Positions 7,695 to 14,598 are shown, counted from the first letter of the stretch. The stretch: DNA of 17,871 nt from Pseudomonadota bacterium (GCA_021783685.1 JAJXTQ010000006.1:1-17871), one strand, 5' to 3'. Notes: generated by a model from the sequence alone, not told the origin. Program-made: numbers and translations.

Positions 7695-8308
7695 AGGCCG
7701 CTGAACGCGCCCGGCGCAAATGGGATCGGGCGGCGCTCGGTTATGACCTCATGGCGGGCGGCGCTCAGGAGCGCCGTTGGGAAGCGCCCAAGCGGGCGTT
7801 GTACCGCACGATGGGGCAGGGCCGCATCCTGTTCGTGGCGCTCGGCACCGGACTCGACATTGCCCACTTCCCGCCGGGCCGGGACATCACGGGGCTGGAC
7901 ATCAGTCCGGCCATGCTGAAACGGGCGGCGCCCCGCATCGCGGCTTATTCCGGGCGCCTACAGGCACGGGTGATGGATGTGGGTGCCCTGGATTTCCCGG
8001 ACGCCGCATTCGATCAGGTGTTCACGGCCTGCACCTTCTGCTCGGTCCCCGATCCGGTGCGCGGCCTGCTGGAACTGCATCGCGTGCTGCGCCCGGGCGG
8101 CACGCTGGGCCTGTTCGAGCACACCGGCAGCCGCTGTTTCCCCTTCAATTGCCTGCTCGATGCGCTCACACCGCTCAGCCGGCTCGTCGGGCCGGACCTG
8201 AATCGCGATACGGTCGGCAACGTGCTGCGGGCCGGCTTCGATGTGGAATCGGTCGAGCCGCACTATCTCGACATCGTCAAGACGATCCGTGCCCGCAAGC
8301 CGATCTGA
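7691..8308 (+). CDS. Class I SAM-dependent methyltransferase (PmtA/UbiE-like)
   Basis: 205 residues with a Rossmann methyltransferase fold: motif I VALGTGLDIAHFP (49-61), acidic residue of the second strand in ITGLDISPAML (Asp70), GALDFPDAAFDQV (98-110) and motif IV/V region LLELHRVLRPGGTLGLFEH (126-144). The opening KWDRAALGYDLM and the GTGLD...LDISPAML layout resemble phosphatidylethanolamine N-methyltransferases of the Rhodobacter PmtA type and METTL7-like enzymes. With a phospholipase D/cardiolipin-synthase-like gene following, phospholipid head-group methylation is a reasonable hypothesis. The start is GTG 7691, overlapping the previous stop. The sequence alone does not separate a lipid methyltransferase from a small-molecule one. 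Confidence 0.85.
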   Translation: MKAAERARRKWDRAALGYDLMAGGAQERRWEAPKRALYRTMGQGRILFVALGTGLDIAHFPPGRDITGLDISPAMLKRAAPRIAAYSGRLQARVMDVGALDFPDAAFDQVFTACTFCSVPDPVRGLLELHRVLRPGGTLGLFEHTGSRCFPFNCLLDALTPLSRLVGPDLNRDTVGNVLRAGFDVESVEPHYLDIVKTIRARKPI

Positions 8309-8381
8309 TCGCAACCCACGCGGGAGCGGCAAAGTCCGTCCGGGTTTCGCCGGCGCCCTGCATCCGGTTCGTGACCTGCAG

Positions 8382-9683
8382 GTGCTGACCGACCTCACCT
8401 GGCATGACGCTTCCGGCGAACGCCACACCGAACAGTCGATTTTCGCCGCCGGGCTCGCCATGATCGGCGCGGCGCGGCGTCTCATCCTGGCCGACCAGTT
8501 TCTCTACAACCCCTGGCGCGGCGCCGCAAGCGGGGATTTTCTGCCGCTCTGCCGCGCCTTCACCGACGCGCTGATCGCCCAGCGCCGCCGCCATCCCGAG
8601 CTGCGCGCGATCCTGATCACCGATCCGGTCAATACCGCCTATGGCGCCGAGTGGCCGGCCCACTTCGAGCAGTTGCGCGGGGCAGGGGTCGAGATCGTGC
8701 TCACGCCGCTCAAAGCCCTCGCCGACAGCAACCCCGCCTGGTCGTGGCTGTGGCGCGGCGTGCTGCGCCACCTCGCTCTGGACGACCATGGCCGTTTGCC
8801 CCATCCATTCGACACCGGTGAGGTGCGGCTCGGCACTTACCTGCGACTGCTGCATTTCAAGGCCAATCACCGCAAGACCCTGATCACCGACGTCGAGGGA
8901 CGGTGGACGGGGCTGATCTCGTCCTCCAATCCCCATGACGCGAGCTGCTGGCATCACAACCTCGCCCTGCGCTTCGATGGGCCGGCCGTCGCCGATCTGG
9001 TCGCGACCGAGAACGCCGTGCTGGCCGTGGCGGGACACGAACCGGTCGTTCTGCCGGCGCTGTCGGCGCCCGGGTCGAGGCCCGATGGCGATGCCCCGCT
9101 GCGTGTGGCCGTCCTGACCGAAGCGGCGATTCGCGATCGCGTGCTGGTGGAGCTGGGCGCGCTCGGGCCGGGCGATACGGCGGCACTCGCGATGTTCTAT
9201 CTCTCCCATCGGGCGATCATCCGGGCCTTGATCGCGGCGCATCGCCGGGGCGCCGCGGTGCGCATCCTGCTCGATGCCAACCACGACGCCTTCGGCCGGC
9301 GCAAGGACGGCGTGCCCAACCGCCAGGTGGCCTGGGAACTGCATCGTTCGGGCATGCCCGTGCGCTGGATCAATACCCATGGCGAGCAGGCGCACGGCAA
9401 ATGGCTACTGCTGCGGCGCTGCGATGGTTCCGGCGTCCTGGTGAGCGGGTCGGGCAACTTCACACGCCGCAATCTCGACGGCTTCAATCTGGAAACCGAC
9501 CTCCTCGTGACCGGCCCCGGGGATCAACCGGTGTTCGGAGCGGTCGGCGGTCTGTTCGAAAGGCTCTGGACCAACGCGGGCGGGGTGGTATTCAGCCTGC
9601 CCTACGGCGCCTTCGCGGAGCCGTGGCCGTTGAAATACCTGCGTTACCGGTTCATGGAACGATCGGGCTGGAGTACGTTCTGA
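8382..9683 (+). CDS. Phospholipase D / cardiolipin synthase-like protein with two HKD motifs
   Basis: About 433 residues. Enzymes of this superfamily hydrolyse or transfer phosphatidyl groups through a paired HxK active site. The first motif is canonical: NHRKTLITD (His163, Lys165, Asp170) followed by ISSSNPHD. The second is HGKWLLLR (His338, Lys340) with Arg where Asp is usual, followed by VSGSGNFTRRNLDGFN. Also typical of one bacterial branch are DQFLYNPW, LITDPVNTAYG and HGEQAHGK. The frame is open to an ATG at 8241 inside the methyltransferase gene, but the residues before about 8370 are Ser/Arg-rich and look like shadow translation. GTG 8382 is the first standard start codon after the methyltransferase stop, with no clear Shine-Dalgarno, so the start is uncertain by up to 47 residues. 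I see no transmembrane segment or signal peptide. Confidence 0.88.
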   Translation: MLTDLTWHDASGERHTEQSIFAAGLAMIGAARRLILADQFLYNPWRGAASGDFLPLCRAFTDALIAQRRRHPELRAILITDPVNTAYGAEWPAHFEQLRGAGVEIVLTPLKALADSNPAWSWLWRGVLRHLALDDHGRLPHPFDTGEVRLGTYLRLLHFKANHRKTLITDVEGRWTGLISSSNPHDASCWHHNLALRFDGPAVADLVATENAVLAVAGHEPVVLPALSAPGSRPDGDAPLRVAVLTEAAIRDRVLVELGALGPGDTAALAMFYLSHRAIIRALIAAHRRGAAVRILLDANHDAFGRRKDGVPNRQVAWELHRSGMPVRWINTHGEQAHGKWLLLRRCDGSGVLVSGSGNFTRRNLDGFNLETDLLVTGPGDQPVFGAVGGLFERLWTNAGGVVFSLPYGAFAEPWPLKYLRYRFMERSGWSTF

Positions 9684-9688
9684 ATCGG

Positions 9689-9826
9689 CCGCTCCTTCAA
9701 GCCGCTGCGCAGGAGCTGCTGCAGCGGGAAACCCTGGATGAGGCACGTCTGAGTGAGTGGGCCGGCCGCTTGATTTCTCCCTCGGCTCAGGTCGAGGCAC
9801 AACCTGAGCCGACTCGCTCGGCCTGA
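9689..9826 (+). pseudogene. Possible remnant of an FtsH/M41-type C-terminus
   Basis: Immediately after the phospholipase D-like stop, the +2 frame reads about 46 residues. They include NRPLLQAAAQELLQRETLDE and then ARLSEWAGRL before a stop at 9826. LLxRETLDxxxL at a protein's end is characteristic of the helical tail of FtsH-type AAA proteases. The frame runs back into the phospholipase gene without a start codon or AAA/zinc domains, so it would be a fossil fragment or a chance resemblance. Confidence 0.3.
9782..9812. terminator. 11-bp perfect hairpin between convergent genes
   Basis: TCGGCTCAGGT (9782-9792) is perfectly complementary to ACCTGAGCCGA (9802-9812) across a 9-nt loop. It lies between the phospholipase D-like gene (+) and the copper receptor gene (-), where a bidirectional terminator would be expected. 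No clear T-run follows on either strand, so it may instead stabilise the 3' end or pause polymerase. The rest of the 9684-10001 gap contains one further weaker inverted repeat and no convincing gene. Confidence 0.5.
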
Positions 9827-9959
9827 GCAAGGCTGGGGTCGCGTCCCGTGAGGCCCGGCAGGGACGCCGGCGCCGCAGGGTGAGTTGCTCTGATATGCGC
9901 GGGACGGCTGGGCGCATGGCCGGCGTCAAACACATGCGGGAAGCCGTGCCGGGGCCTGC

Positions 9960-9988
9960 GACGCCGGGGCCGGATGACCGTCGGCGTC
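9960..9988. terminator. 7-bp inverted repeat just downstream of the copper receptor gene
   Basis: GACGCCG (9960-9966) pairs with CGGCGTC (9982-9988) around a 15-nt GC-rich loop, 13 nt beyond the minus-strand stop at 10002. The position suits a 3'-end structure for the receptor transcript. There is no T-run, and in DNA this GC-rich a 7-bp repeat can occur by chance. Confidence 0.25.
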
Positions 9989-10001
9989 ACAGGCGGATCG
10001 A

Positions 10002-12305
10002 TCAGAACTTGAGCGTCGCCGCGGCGTAGAACGTGCGCCCCAGGCCCGGCACGGCGATACCCCATATCGAGGAGGTGCCGCCGTTCGGGCCGAGGGCGCC
10101 GATTTCGCGGTTGAAGGACATGGTGGCGCCCTGGCCGACATAGGCGCCGCCGGTGGGCAGGTCGTAGTTGGTGTCGAACAGGTTCTCGACCCCGAAGTCA
10201 AAACGCATCCGCTGCTTGTCGTAGCCGCCACGCAGATTGAGCAACGCGTAGCTGTCGGTCTCGATTTCGTTGCGCACCTCCGAAAGATCGTCCTTGGCAT
10301 CGACCATCACCAGCTCCAGGGCGTTGTCCCACGGACCCAGTGCGTGCGTGAGTGCGATCTTGGCGTTGAGCGGCATGATGTTGTAGAGCCCATCATTGGT
10401 ATCGAGATTTTCGCCCTTGGTGTAATTCACCTGACTCCGGAGACCGAAATTGCCGAGGGGGTGGGCCCCCAGCGGCATCCAGCCCGAGAGATCGATGCCG
10501 TAGAGGCGGGCCCGCTGGTTGTCATAGCGCAGGATGACGAACTGGTTTTCCTGAAGCGTGGCCGCCGGCGCGTTGGCGGCGTTGTCCCATTGCAAGGCGT
10601 CGATGTAATCCTCGACATGGGTATAGAAGGGGGTGGCCTTGAGCCCCCAATCGCGCTCCGGCGTATGCCAGTCGAAGGTGGCTGATATCGTGTGCGCGGT
10701 TTCCGGTTTGAGGTCGGGATTGCCCAGATAGCCGTTGCCGTCGCCGACGAAGTTGATCATCTCCTCCGCCATGACGCTGGTGGACCAGGCATAGCGCTCA
10801 TAAAGGTTGGGCGAGCGGGTTTTCATGGCGTAGCCGAACTCGATGCTTTTGGTCGGATCGATCAGATAACGGGCCAAGGCGGCCAGATCGAGGTTGTCAT
10901 CGTCACGCTTGCGATCGCGGGCATTGAAGGCGCCCGGCTTGTACATCATGTCGTTGTATCCCTGTACCGGGCCGGCGTCGGTCGTCACCCGCTCGTAGCG
11001 AGCGCCCAGCAGCGCCGTCCACTGGGCATCGATGGCGCGTTCCCACTCGGAGAACAGCGCGGCGCGGTCACGCTGGCCGTCGTTGATGTTCCAGAAGGTG
11101 TTCGGCGCCATGCCCCCCATGGTGGCTTGCGCTCCATCCTTGTTGAGCATGCCGGTCAGATCGGCGGGCGAGGGCGGCCACCAGTCGTCGAGGCGGTAGC
11201 GCTGGTATTCGCCGCCGAGGCGCAGGACGTCGGCTTCGCTCAGGTCGATGCTGGCTGTCGCTTTGGCACCGGTGTTGTTGCTGCGGGTGTCCATCGGCAT
11301 GCCGGGGGCGACGACGCCAGGCGGCGCGCCATAGACGAACTGCTTGTCGTCCCCGAAATCCATGTGGTGGTCGACTTTTTCGTGGTAGGCGCGCGCTTCC
11401 AGGGCGCCCCAGTCGAATTGGTTCAGGTAGCGCAGGTTGAGGCGACGCTCTTCGTTGCCGAGCATGTCCATGCGCTGGTTGGGATAGAGCTGATAGGGGA
11501 TGTCCTGATAGCCGACCTTGGCTTCGAGCAGCTGCTCGCCATCCTTGAGCGCGAGGCCGAGCTGGTGACTCTGCACCTTGTAGGCCGTGGAACCCACTTC
11601 ATCCAGCGGCAGTGCCTGGCCGGGGCGACCGGTGGCAGTGAAATCCTTGAAATCCCCGCCGGCCTTGTAGTTGTCCGACTGGGCATAGGCGCCGTCATAG
11701 CGCAGGCTGATGTTTTCACTCGCCTGGGTCATGGACACGTGGCCGCGATAGGCATCGCCGTTGCTGCGATAGCCGCCGCCGATCTCGCCCTTGGTCAGGG
11801 TCCGCTCGCCGTCCTGCGCGAATTCCGGCGCAGCGGACTCGACCGCAATGGTGCCGCCGATGGCGTCGCCACCGACGCTCACCGGCGTGATGCCGGCCCA
11901 CACCCTGATCGATTTCACCTGCGACGGATCCAGATAGGAAAGCGGCGGATTCATGTGGTTGGGGCAGGCCGAGATCAGGCTCATGCCGTCGACCAGGATG
12001 CGCAGCCGGTCATCGGCCAGGCCATGGATGCTGGGCAGGCTGGAGATGCCGCCCGCCGCATTGAGCGCCACTCCCGGCACGTCGGTCAGCAGGCCGGCGG
12101 TCTCGCTGCTGAGCGCGCGCCGGACCGCGAGATCCTCCTCGCTGACGGACGAGCCGTTGAACCGGGTCGATTCTTCGGCCCCGGTGACCGTCACCGGGGG
12201 CAGTTGCTGCACCTCTGCCGCCGGCGACAGGATCGGCACGAGCAATGCCAGCACGGCCAGGGGAAGGGGCCCCGTCCGGGTCGGGCGGGTGGGGAAATGC
12301 GTCAT
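10002..12305 (-). CDS. oprC: TonB-dependent outer-membrane copper receptor, OprC/NosA type
   Basis: 767 residues. A signal peptide (about 1-30, ending SPAAE) leads into a TonB-box-like PPVTVTG, a plug domain (50-165) and a 22-strand-type barrel ending in Phe (AATLKF). The plug holds SACPNHMNPPLSYLDP, giving Cys114-xxx-Met118; the barrel holds VDHHMDF, giving His313-x-Met315. These match the CxxxM and HxM ligands that bind copper in Pseudomonas OprC. That family imports copper and, as NosA, supports nitrous oxide reductase. NPDLKPETAHTISA is a usual TonB-receptor landmark. ATG 12305 is chosen because AGAGG lies six nt upstream and the signal peptide starts there; an in-frame extension to 12386 lacks both. 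It is a single-gene unit here, and copper-dependent control is expected but not shown. Confidence 0.93.
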   Translation of the reverse strand: MTHFPTRPTRTGPLPLAVLALLVPILSPAAEVQQLPPVTVTGAEESTRFNGSSVSEEDLAVRRALSSETAGLLTDVPGVALNAAGGISSLPSIHGLADDRLRILVDGMSLISACPNHMNPPLSYLDPSQVKSIRVWAGITPVSVGGDAIGGTIAVESAAPEFAQDGERTLTKGEIGGGYRSNGDAYRGHVSMTQASENISLRYDGAYAQSDNYKAGGDFKDFTATGRPGQALPLDEVGSTAYKVQSHQLGLALKDGEQLLEAKVGYQDIPYQLYPNQRMDMLGNEERRLNLRYLNQFDWGALEARAYHEKVDHHMDFGDDKQFVYGAPPGVVAPGMPMDTRSNNTGAKATASIDLSEADVLRLGGEYQRYRLDDWWPPSPADLTGMLNKDGAQATMGGMAPNTFWNINDGQRDRAALFSEWERAIDAQWTALLGARYERVTTDAGPVQGYNDMMYKPGAFNARDRKRDDDNLDLAALARYLIDPTKSIEFGYAMKTRSPNLYERYAWSTSVMAEEMINFVGDGNGYLGNPDLKPETAHTISATFDWHTPERDWGLKATPFYTHVEDYIDALQWDNAANAPAATLQENQFVILRYDNQRARLYGIDLSGWMPLGAHPLGNFGLRSQVNYTKGENLDTNDGLYNIMPLNAKIALTHALGPWDNALELVMVDAKDDLSEVRNEIETDSYALLNLRGGYDKQRMRFDFGVENLFDTNYDLPTGGAYVGQGATMSFNREIGALGPNGGTSSIWGIAVPGLGRTFYAAATLKF

Positions 12306-12514
12306 GGAGCGCCTCTCTCTCGAATGTTCGCGTGGATGCGTGGAGCAAAGAGGGCGATCCCGAGAAACTCGCGCCGTTCCTCCCACCGTCCTTGCCGTTG
12401 TTTTTCTTTCCGATGATGGCGTGAGCAGGGTCCCGTCGCCGCGCGTGTATGAGATCGGCGCAGCAGGCCACTATTCTTTTCGGTGATGGTAAGAGAGATC
12501 GGCGGGGAGTGGGA

Positions 12515-12531
12515 TGCGGCATATTGCCGCA
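12515..12531. promoter_or_regulatory. 17-bp palindrome upstream of the copper receptor gene
   Basis: TGCGGCATATTGCCGCA is a perfect 7-bp inverted repeat around TAT, about 210 nt upstream of the receptor start and 58 nt beyond the end of the minus-strand hypothetical gene. The size and symmetry suit a dimeric regulator, or it may be a 3' hairpin of the bolA operon. It does not match a CueR, Fur or Zur site that I recognise. The rest of 12306-12588 holds no gene; a CCGGCC/GGCCGG repeat near 12555-12580 is another possible 3' structure. Confidence 0.3.
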
Positions 12532-12588
12532 GGGGCGCGCGGCGTCGTCGGCCCGGCCGGAAGGGCGCACGGCCGGTTCAACCATGTG

Positions 12589-13026
12589 TCATTCGAGCGG
12601 ATATTCGTTCCAGGCCGATTCCGGCGGCTCTTCCGACGTGCTGGCCGCGATGCCCAACACGCGCTGCCAGCCGATGTGATCGAACGCGATGTGCCGCTCG
12701 CGGAAATAGTCGCTGGCGTTGCTCAACGCGTCTTCAAGCGCCGCCAGAACGTAGCGCAGGGCCAGCGGGGAGTGGGCAAACTGGGCCGGAATCGCGACGT
12801 GAAAATGCAGCACCGGATCGTCGTCGTGATAACCGCCCATGCGCATGCCGGTGAAATCCGGCTGAAAGTCGTCCGAGGCGGGCAGAAAGCTCACGTCGAG
12901 TCCGGGGCCGGGCGGGATCAGGCTGCGCTGGCGCGCGAGGGCGGCAGCGATGCGCGTGATCGCCTTGTCGATGGGGGATTTTTCCAGCGTGTCGGATTTG
13001 TTGATGCTGATGAAGATGGAACTCAT
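12589..13026 (-). CDS. Uncharacterised 145-residue protein, last gene of the bolA operon
   Basis: Soluble, acidic, with no signal peptide or membrane helix. I do not recognise a family. Visible features are an N-terminal strand-like SSIFISINKSD, a predicted helix with IDKAITRIAAALARQRSL, a central MRMGGYHDDDPVLHFHVAIP stretch rich in His/Asp, then an amphipathic helix LRYVLAALEDALSNASDYF. The alternation of strands and helices suggests a small alpha/beta domain. Start ATG 13026 has GGGAG seven nt upstream. It lies 59 nt downstream of the 153-residue protein gene on the same strand, so it is probably co-transcribed with bolA and the two other unknown genes. Codon use matches its neighbours, so it is very likely real. 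Confidence 0.75.
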   Translation of the reverse strand: MSSIFISINKSDTLEKSPIDKAITRIAAALARQRSLIPPGPGLDVSFLPASDDFQPDFTGMRMGGYHDDDPVLHFHVAIPAQFAHSPLALRYVLAALEDALSNASDYFRERHIAFDHIGWQRVLGIAASTSEEPPESAWNEYPLE

Positions 13027-13085
13027 GCGAACGCTCCCGGTGGGTCAAGGCGCCCCGTCAACGACGTCTCCGGGCACGCATGGTC

Positions 13086-13547
13086 TCAAAGGTCATCGGC
13101 CAGCACTTCCAGCGCGATGAGCTGCTCGCGCAGGGCCATGTGCGCGTAGAACCCCTCGCGTCCCTGATAGACCGGGTCGCCATGGAGGGCTTCCAGCGCG
13201 CTCTCATCGTTCGGGTGCACGCGACAGCGCTGCAAGGGTGCGGCCAGCGCCGCCAGATGCGCGTGCAGGAGGCTCACCGGTTCGCGCTGATAGTGCCCGG
13301 GCTCCAGCAGTGCGTCGGCGCGGTACAGCGGCGTATCCCAGTCGTGCTGCGCCGCGAGATCGGCGATCCAGTCCGGTGGCGAATCCGCGCCGCTGGCCGC
13401 AAGCAGCTCGCGCGCCGTGGCGATCATATGGATCTGTCGGCCGGCAACGATGCGCCGGGTCTGGATCTTGCCGATCAGATCGTCTTCGTCGAACGCGAAC
13501 CACGCCTGCGGGCGACCCTCCCAGGGCACTTCCACGACGTGGATCAC
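13086..13547 (-). CDS. Uncharacterised 153-residue protein in the bolA operon
   Basis: Soluble and acidic, with no recognised domain. It begins IHVVEVPWEGRPQAWFAFDE, suggesting an N-terminal beta sheet rich in aromatics. Then comes a largely helical body (HMIATARELLAASG, LLHAHLAALAAPLQ, GFYAHMALREQLIALEVL). There is one cysteine (QRCRVHP). Start GTG 13547 is supported by GGAG four nt upstream; no in-frame ATG precedes the conserved-looking N-terminus. It is separated by 30 nt from the preceding 119-residue protein gene and 59 nt from the next, all on the minus strand. Function unknown. Context offers only BolA, an iron-sulfur/glutaredoxin partner, as a hint. Confidence 0.72.
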   Translation of the reverse strand: MIHVVEVPWEGRPQAWFAFDEDDLIGKIQTRRIVAGRQIHMIATARELLAASGADSPPDWIADLAAQHDWDTPLYRADALLEPGHYQREPVSLLHAHLAALAAPLQRCRVHPNDESALEALHGDPVYQGREGFYAHMALREQLIALEVLADDL

Positions 13548-13577
13548 GGCGCTCCGTCTCCGTTCGCGCTGGGCTGC

Positions 13578-13937
13578 TCATTCATCGATGCGCAACCGCA
13601 GGATGTCATCCGCCGCGTGGCGTATCCGCTCGGCGATGGCCATCGGCGTGGCCGCGTGGATGGCCCGGGCCGCGTCCAGCGCCGCTTGTGCGCGCGCAGC
13701 GTCCTCCCGGGTCAGCGGGATCCGGCCGGCCATGTGGGTAGCCTCGGGCATGGCCTGCCAGATGGCCATGCGGTTGGGGTGTTGGCGCACGTCGGCCAGC
13801 GCATCGGTTTCGCGCCGCCCGTCCAGACAGACGAAGCGACCGATGACCTCGACCCGGCGCCCGTCCTGCGTGTGCCGGATGAGAACCGGCGTGTCGGTTG
13901 CGCCGTCCTGCCCGGCATCGCGGTGTTCCTGTGCCAT
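13578..13937 (-). CDS. Uncharacterised 119-residue protein translationally coupled to bolA
   Basis: It begins MAQEHRDAGQDGATDTPVLI with a polar, probably flexible N-terminus. A short strand-rich stretch follows (VLIRHTQDGRRVEVIGRFVCLDGRR), and the rest is helical and Ala/Arg-rich (REDAARAQAALDAARAIH, IAERIRHAADDILRLRIDE). There is no signal peptide, membrane helix or known motif. ATG 13937 shares one base with the bolA stop (TGATG), so the ribosome finishing bolA can restart here. A GTG directly before the ATG is a possible alternative start. The coupling is the best evidence that the gene is real and linked to BolA. I cannot assign a function. Confidence 0.72.
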   Translation of the reverse strand: MAQEHRDAGQDGATDTPVLIRHTQDGRRVEVIGRFVCLDGRRETDALADVRQHPNRMAIWQAMPEATHMAGRIPLTREDAARAQAALDAARAIHAATPMAIAERIRHAADDILRLRIDE

Positions 13938-14221
13938 CACGCCACCCCCGCTTCGGCGGGCGTCTGCGCCTTGATGCTGAGCGCGTGCACCTCTGCCGGC
14001 ATCATCGTGGCCACCGCGTCGTAGACCAGGCGGTGGCGGCCAACGACCGATACCCCGTCGAAGCGCCCGGACACCACCCGGATCAGGTAGTGGCCCGCGC
14101 CGTTGGCCTGAGGGTCGTGGCCGTGGGCCTCGGTGTGATCGATGATGTCGAGCGCGGCGGGGTCCAGTGCCGCTTCCAGATGGGCCCGCAGGCGGGCGAC
14201 GCGTTCCTGTGCTATCCCCAT
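13937..14221 (-). CDS. bolA: BolA family protein
   Basis: A 94-residue BolA-fold protein. The family partners monothiol glutaredoxins, with shared [2Fe-2S] clusters, and some members act as transcription regulators. The helix-turn signature FDGVSVVGRHRLVYDAV carries the conserved RHRxVY with His63, and EAHGHDP (31-37) supplies the histidine of the variable loop. There is no cysteine, so it is a His-type BolA. The frame extends upstream to 14488, but that part lacks BolA features. ATG 14221 has GGAG six nt upstream and gives the normal family length. The stop overlaps the start of the next gene by one base, making this the first gene of a four-gene minus-strand operon. It is divergent from selO across a 377-nt region. 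Confidence 0.93.
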   Translation of the reverse strand: MGIAQERVARLRAHLEAALDPAALDIIDHTEAHGHDPQANGAGHYLIRVVSGRFDGVSVVGRHRLVYDAVATMMPAEVHALSIKAQTPAEAGVA

Positions 14222-14296
14222 GACGATCTCCACATAGTCACCTGGCCAGGCGAGCGGCAGGCACAGCCGCGCGGTGTCACATGGCTTCTTGCAATG

Positions 14297-14322
14297 CGCA
14301 CGCCAAAGACTCATGGCGTGCG
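14297..14322. promoter_or_regulatory. 9-bp inverted repeat in the probable bolA leader
   Basis: CGCACGCCA (14297-14305) is exactly complementary to TGGCGTGCG (14314-14322) with an 8-nt loop. It lies 76-101 nt upstream of the bolA ATG, so in the minus-strand transcript it could form a leader hairpin; as DNA it could be an operator. No T-run follows. Confidence 0.35.
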
Positions 14323-14379
14323 GGAATCCGGATGGCACAAGGACTTGGAGGGCACAGCCGGACCGTGGCGCTTGGGTGA

Positions 14380-14404
14380 TGTCGGATTTGTCGCACAAGC
14401 GACA
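14380..14404. promoter_or_regulatory. Palindromic operator-like element with an extra half-site
   Basis: TGTCGC (14389-14394) and GCGACA (14399-14404) form a 6-bp palindrome around ACAA. A further TGTCG copy at 14380-14384 is in direct orientation nine bases upstream. Three half-sites in 25 nt between divergent bolA and selO look like a binding site for a dimeric regulator. I cannot name the regulator. Confidence 0.35.
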
Positions 14405-14598
14405 TGCCGGGAACGGGCCAGAGCGCCCGATTCGGACAGAAAATCCATGGGAGGCGACGGCCGGCTTGATTTGGAGTCGAACTTGCATGACGCGTAGCCC
14501 GCCTTTCGGAGCGGTGGGGCCCTGCGACGCGTCTGGGCTATATTGATCTGAATTCCTTGGGACACGCGCCCGTGGCGGCGCCGGCGGTTTTGACGCAC

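Larger units (their letters stand above)
14222..14598. other. Divergent regulatory region bolA / selO
   Basis: 377 nt with no supportable gene (the best short frame, from 14280, is about 31 codons and has no family features). It contains a 9-bp inverted repeat at 14297-14322 and a three-half-site TGTCG element at 14380-14404, listed separately. TATATT at 14539-14544 is a possible -10 box for selO, but no good -35 hexamer lies 17 nt upstream. Confidence 0.45.

Noticed and set aside
8241..8381. ATG 8241 as the start of the phospholipase D-like gene
   Set aside because: The extra residues are Ser/Arg-rich shadow translation of the methyltransferase gene, with no Shine-Dalgarno. It cannot be fully excluded, because GTG 8382 also lacks a strong one.
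10692..12416. 574-codon open frame on the + strand antisense to the copper receptor gene
   Set aside because: It is a by-product of high GC and codon bias. The translation has no family motifs, while the minus-strand frame is a complete TonB receptor with signal peptide and copper ligands.
14280..14375. Short + strand frame of about 31 codons in the bolA/selO gap
   Set aside because: No Shine-Dalgarno, no motif, and it overlaps the inverted repeat; not supportable as a gene.
14222..14488. N-terminal extension of the BolA frame to 14488
   Set aside because: The added 89 residues have no BolA similarity, and a good Shine-Dalgarno marks ATG 14221, which gives the normal family length.
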